A stretch of 35,800 bases of DNA from positions 1-35,800 of the forward strand of contig JABDLD010000041.1 in NCBI GenBank assembly GCA_013001885.1. Reading direction: 5' to 3'. The position numbers and the translations under genes were made by a program. The notes beneath the pieces are model-generated. The model did no database searches, was not told the origin of the DNA, and saw only the letters and a program-made list of their open reading frames with translations. Positions within the stretch are counted from its first letter, which is position 1, and each line of letters begins with the position of its first letter. Positions 34,121-35,800 of this stretch are shown here, in pieces. Origin of the DNA: Lysobacterales bacterium (lineage in GTDB: Bacteria > Pseudomonadota > Gammaproteobacteria > Xanthomonadales > SZUA-36).

Positions 34121-34980
34121 TATGTTCCCCGGCCCCGGTAAGCGAAGACCATGATAGCGATTCCTGCGAGAACCATGGGCACTGACAGTACCATTCCCAT
34201 GGTCAGCCATTCACCGGCAATAAAGCCAATGTGTTCGTCGGGCTCACGAAAAAATTCTGCCACAAAGCGGAAGCTGCCATACCCCACCAGAAACAGGCCG
34301 GATACCGCGGCGGCCGGTCGCGGGACCCGGGAGTAAACGGCGAGCAGGATGAACAGCGCAAGCCCTTCGCCCAGGGCCTGGTACAACTGGCTGGGGTGCC
34401 GCGCCAGGTGATCCAGTGCGCCGGCTTCCCACGCTGCCTTCAGTTCCGCGGACTGCCAGCCGCCGGGTTGCAGCGAGTTGGCGAAAATCATCGCCCAGGG
34501 CCCGTCACTCGGGCGCCCCCACAGTTCGCCGCCGATGAAATTTCCGATTCTGCCGAGCCCCAGCCCAACCGGCACCAGCGGCGCGACGAAGTCTGAAACC
34601 TGCCAGAAGGTCCTGCCTGTGCGTCGACCAAACCACCACATGGCCGCCATTCCGCCCAGCAGGCCGCCGTGAAACGACATACCGCCCTCGGTGATTCGCA
34701 AAAGAAACAGGGGGTCGTCCAGAAAACTCTGGAAACCGTAGAAAAACACGTAGCCCAGCCTTCCACCCAGGATGACGCCGAGCATGCCGTAAAAAAGGAA
34801 ATCGCCGACCTCGTTACCGTTCCAGCCCCACCACGTTCGATGCCGCGTTAGCCAGTTGCCGTAACCCCAGAAAAACAGGAAGGCCAGCAGGTACATGATT
34901 CCGTACCAGTGCACGTCCAGCGGACCCACCGAGAAGGCCACGGGATCAAATGCGATGAGGGGATAACTGGAGTGATTCAC
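34120..34980 (-). CDS. lgt: Prolipoprotein diacylglyceryl transferase
   Basis: Inner-membrane enzyme that attaches diacylglycerol to the lipobox cysteine of prolipoproteins, such as the aminopeptidase lipoprotein encoded in this window. With GTG at 34980 the protein has 286 residues (E. coli 291) and begins [16 protein letters not shown]. Key blocks are [43 protein letters not shown] with the essential arginine and asparagine, [13 protein letters not shown], and [16 protein letters not shown]. The open frame extends 43 codons 5' without homology; I see no strong ribosome-binding site for the GTG. It overlaps thyA by one base. Confidence 0.95.
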   Translation of the reverse strand: MNHSSYPLIAFDPVAFSVGPLDVHWYGIMYLLAFLFFWGYGNWLTRHRTWWGWNGNEVGDFLFYGMLGVILGGRLGYVFFYGFQSFLDDPLFLLRITEGGMSFHGGLLGGMAAMWWFGRRTGRTFWQVSDFVAPLVPVGLGLGRIGNFIGGELWGRPSDGPWAMIFANSLQPGGWQSAELKAAWEAGALDHLARHPSQLYQALGEGLALFILLAVYSRVPRPAAAVSGLFLVGYGSFRFVAEFFREPDEHIGFIAGEWLTMGMVLSVPMVLAGIAIMVFAYRGRGT

Positions 34981-35168
34981 GACGTGCTGTGCTCTGCCTC
35001 TGACGTATAAATTCCATTTTTCGGACGGGCTGTGGCAGCATATGCCAGCCATACCGGTACCGCAAGTCACCTCGCGCAAATTGCATCTTGGCGCTGGATG
35101 GCCGGCCATGATCGGTTAGACTGCAACCTGATTGGACCGCAGGAAGATTCGGAGCAGCAACTATAACC

Positions 35169-35800
35169 ATGAATATGCTGGAACTTGCACTTCCCAATTC
35201 GCACGCCCTGGCCGTGATGATTCTCATCCTGGTTGCGCTGATCCTGTTCACGCGCGAGAGCATTCCGCTGCAGACAACCAGCCTGCTGGTGCTGGTGGCG
35301 CTGACCGTGGGTTTCACGCTGTTTCCGTTCGAAATCGACGGCCGCGAATTACAGGCCAGCGAATTTTTTCTCGGGTTCGGCCACAAGGCGCTGGTAGCTG
35401 TCTGCGCCTTGATGATCGTCGGTCAGGGCTTGATCCGTACCGGCGCACTTGAACCGGTGGGCCGCCTTTTGGCCCGTTTGTGGCGCAAGGGTCCCGCGAT
35501 TTCTTTGCTGTTCACTATCCTGATCACCGCCGTACTCAGCGCGTTCATCAACAACACGCCCATTGTCGTCCTGATGCTTCCCATCCTGATTGGTGTGGCG
35601 GTTCGAACCGGCGGTTCACCATCCGGCACCCTGATACCGATGGGCTTCGCCAGTATCCTGGGCGGCATGGCGACTACCATTGGCACCTCGACCAATCTGC
35701 TGGTGGTCAACGTGGCGGCCGACATGGGCATGGACGACTTCAGCATGTTCGATTTCCTGGGCCCGGTCAGCATCGCCGCACTGTTTGCGGTGGTCTACCT
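35169..35800 (+). CDS. SLC13/DASS-type permease, N-terminal part (cut by window edge)
   Basis: The first 210 residues are in the window and no stop is reached. The sequence begins MNMLELALPNSHALAVMILI and contains at least four or five hydrophobic helices. Two signatures of the divalent anion/sodium symporter superfamily are visible: AFINNTPIVVLMLPI near residue 125 and ATTIGTSTNLLVV near residue 172, the paired Asn-Thr hairpins that bind substrate and sodium. The missing part may include TrkA-C domains, as in many bacterial members. The substrate is unassigned. ATG at 35169 has only a distant GGAG; ATG at 35175 is an alternative. It is divergent from lgt, with about 190 bases between starts. 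Confidence 0.88.
   Translation, partial: MNMLELALPNSHALAVMILILVALILFTRESIPLQTTSLLVLVALTVGFTLFPFEIDGRELQASEFFLGFGHKALVAVCALMIVGQGLIRTGALEPVGRLLARLWRKGPAISLLFTILITAVLSAFINNTPIVVLMLPILIGVAVRTGGSPSGTLIPMGFASILGGMATTIGTSTNLLVVNVAADMGMDDFSMFDFLGPVSIAALFAVVY

Noticed and set aside
34980-35109. N-terminal extension of lgt and a possible small gene on the minus strand
   Set aside because: The upstream 43 codons have no similarity to Lgt and no ribosome-binding site; the family start motif begins just after GTG 34980.
1-35800. CRISPR array, insertion sequence, prophage, toxin-antitoxin or defence system
   Set aside because: I saw no regularly spaced direct repeats, transposase or integrase motifs, phage structural genes or paired small toxin-antitoxin frames. 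The content is housekeeping and small accessory genes.

Overview
The window is a stretch of a Gammaproteobacterial chromosome with moderately high GC. Evidence for this is the core gene order lptD-surA-pdxA-rsmA-apaH with folA facing it (as in Escherichia coli), the birA-coaX pair, prfC, an iron-sulfur L-serine deaminase, the YfgD-type arsC, and outer-membrane biogenesis genes. The lineage cannot be fixed from sequence alone. An environmental or marine lineage near Xanthomonadales/Chromatiales/Woeseiales is a guess. I see no transposase, phage gene, CRISPR array, rRNA or obvious genomic island; this is mostly housekeeping sequence.

Layout. 1-2082: the start of an unknown exported or membrane protein, a YihY-family membrane protein (both minus), then arsC and a DUF2069 membrane protein (plus). 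2054-5173: a very large exported protein of unknown function (minus). 5200-5688: a short asparaginase-like protein. 5689-5995: no gene, but two related structured inverted repeats in opposite orientation. 5996-9090: DUF445 protein, tRNA-Val(CAC), an acetoacetate-decarboxylase-like protein, tRNA-Thr(TGT) and coaX. 9083-12413 (minus): birA, plsY and a fused fatty-acid-kinase-like protein. 12564-13144: a PspC-domain protein and a DUF836 thioredoxin-fold protein, convergent.

13209-21745 (plus) is a long co-directional run: sdaA, an M23 peptidase, prfC, a MATE exporter, a NupC-type nucleoside transporter and an LplT-PlsC fusion. 21880-22392 is a fasciclin-domain protein with its own AT-rich promoter region and terminators. 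22536-23260 (minus) holds a DUF2007 protein and msrB. 23281-30661 (plus) holds a lipoprotein aminopeptidase and the lptD-surA-pdxA-rsmA-apaH cluster. 30639-34980 (minus) holds folA, copA, thyA and lgt. The window ends inside an SLC13-type permease.

Two lipid loci stand out. The fused DhaL/FakA-DegV/FakB protein lies just upstream of plsY; the fusion is predicted to make acyl-phosphate from free fatty acid and PlsY consumes acyl-phosphate. The LplT-PlsC fusion is predicted to import and re-acylate lysophospholipid. Both point to recycling of fatty acids and lysolipids. The best candidates for something undescribed are the FakA-FakB fusion with plsY, the paired structured repeats at 5721-5955, and the 1039-residue exported protein. 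I found no convincing new defence or mobile system.
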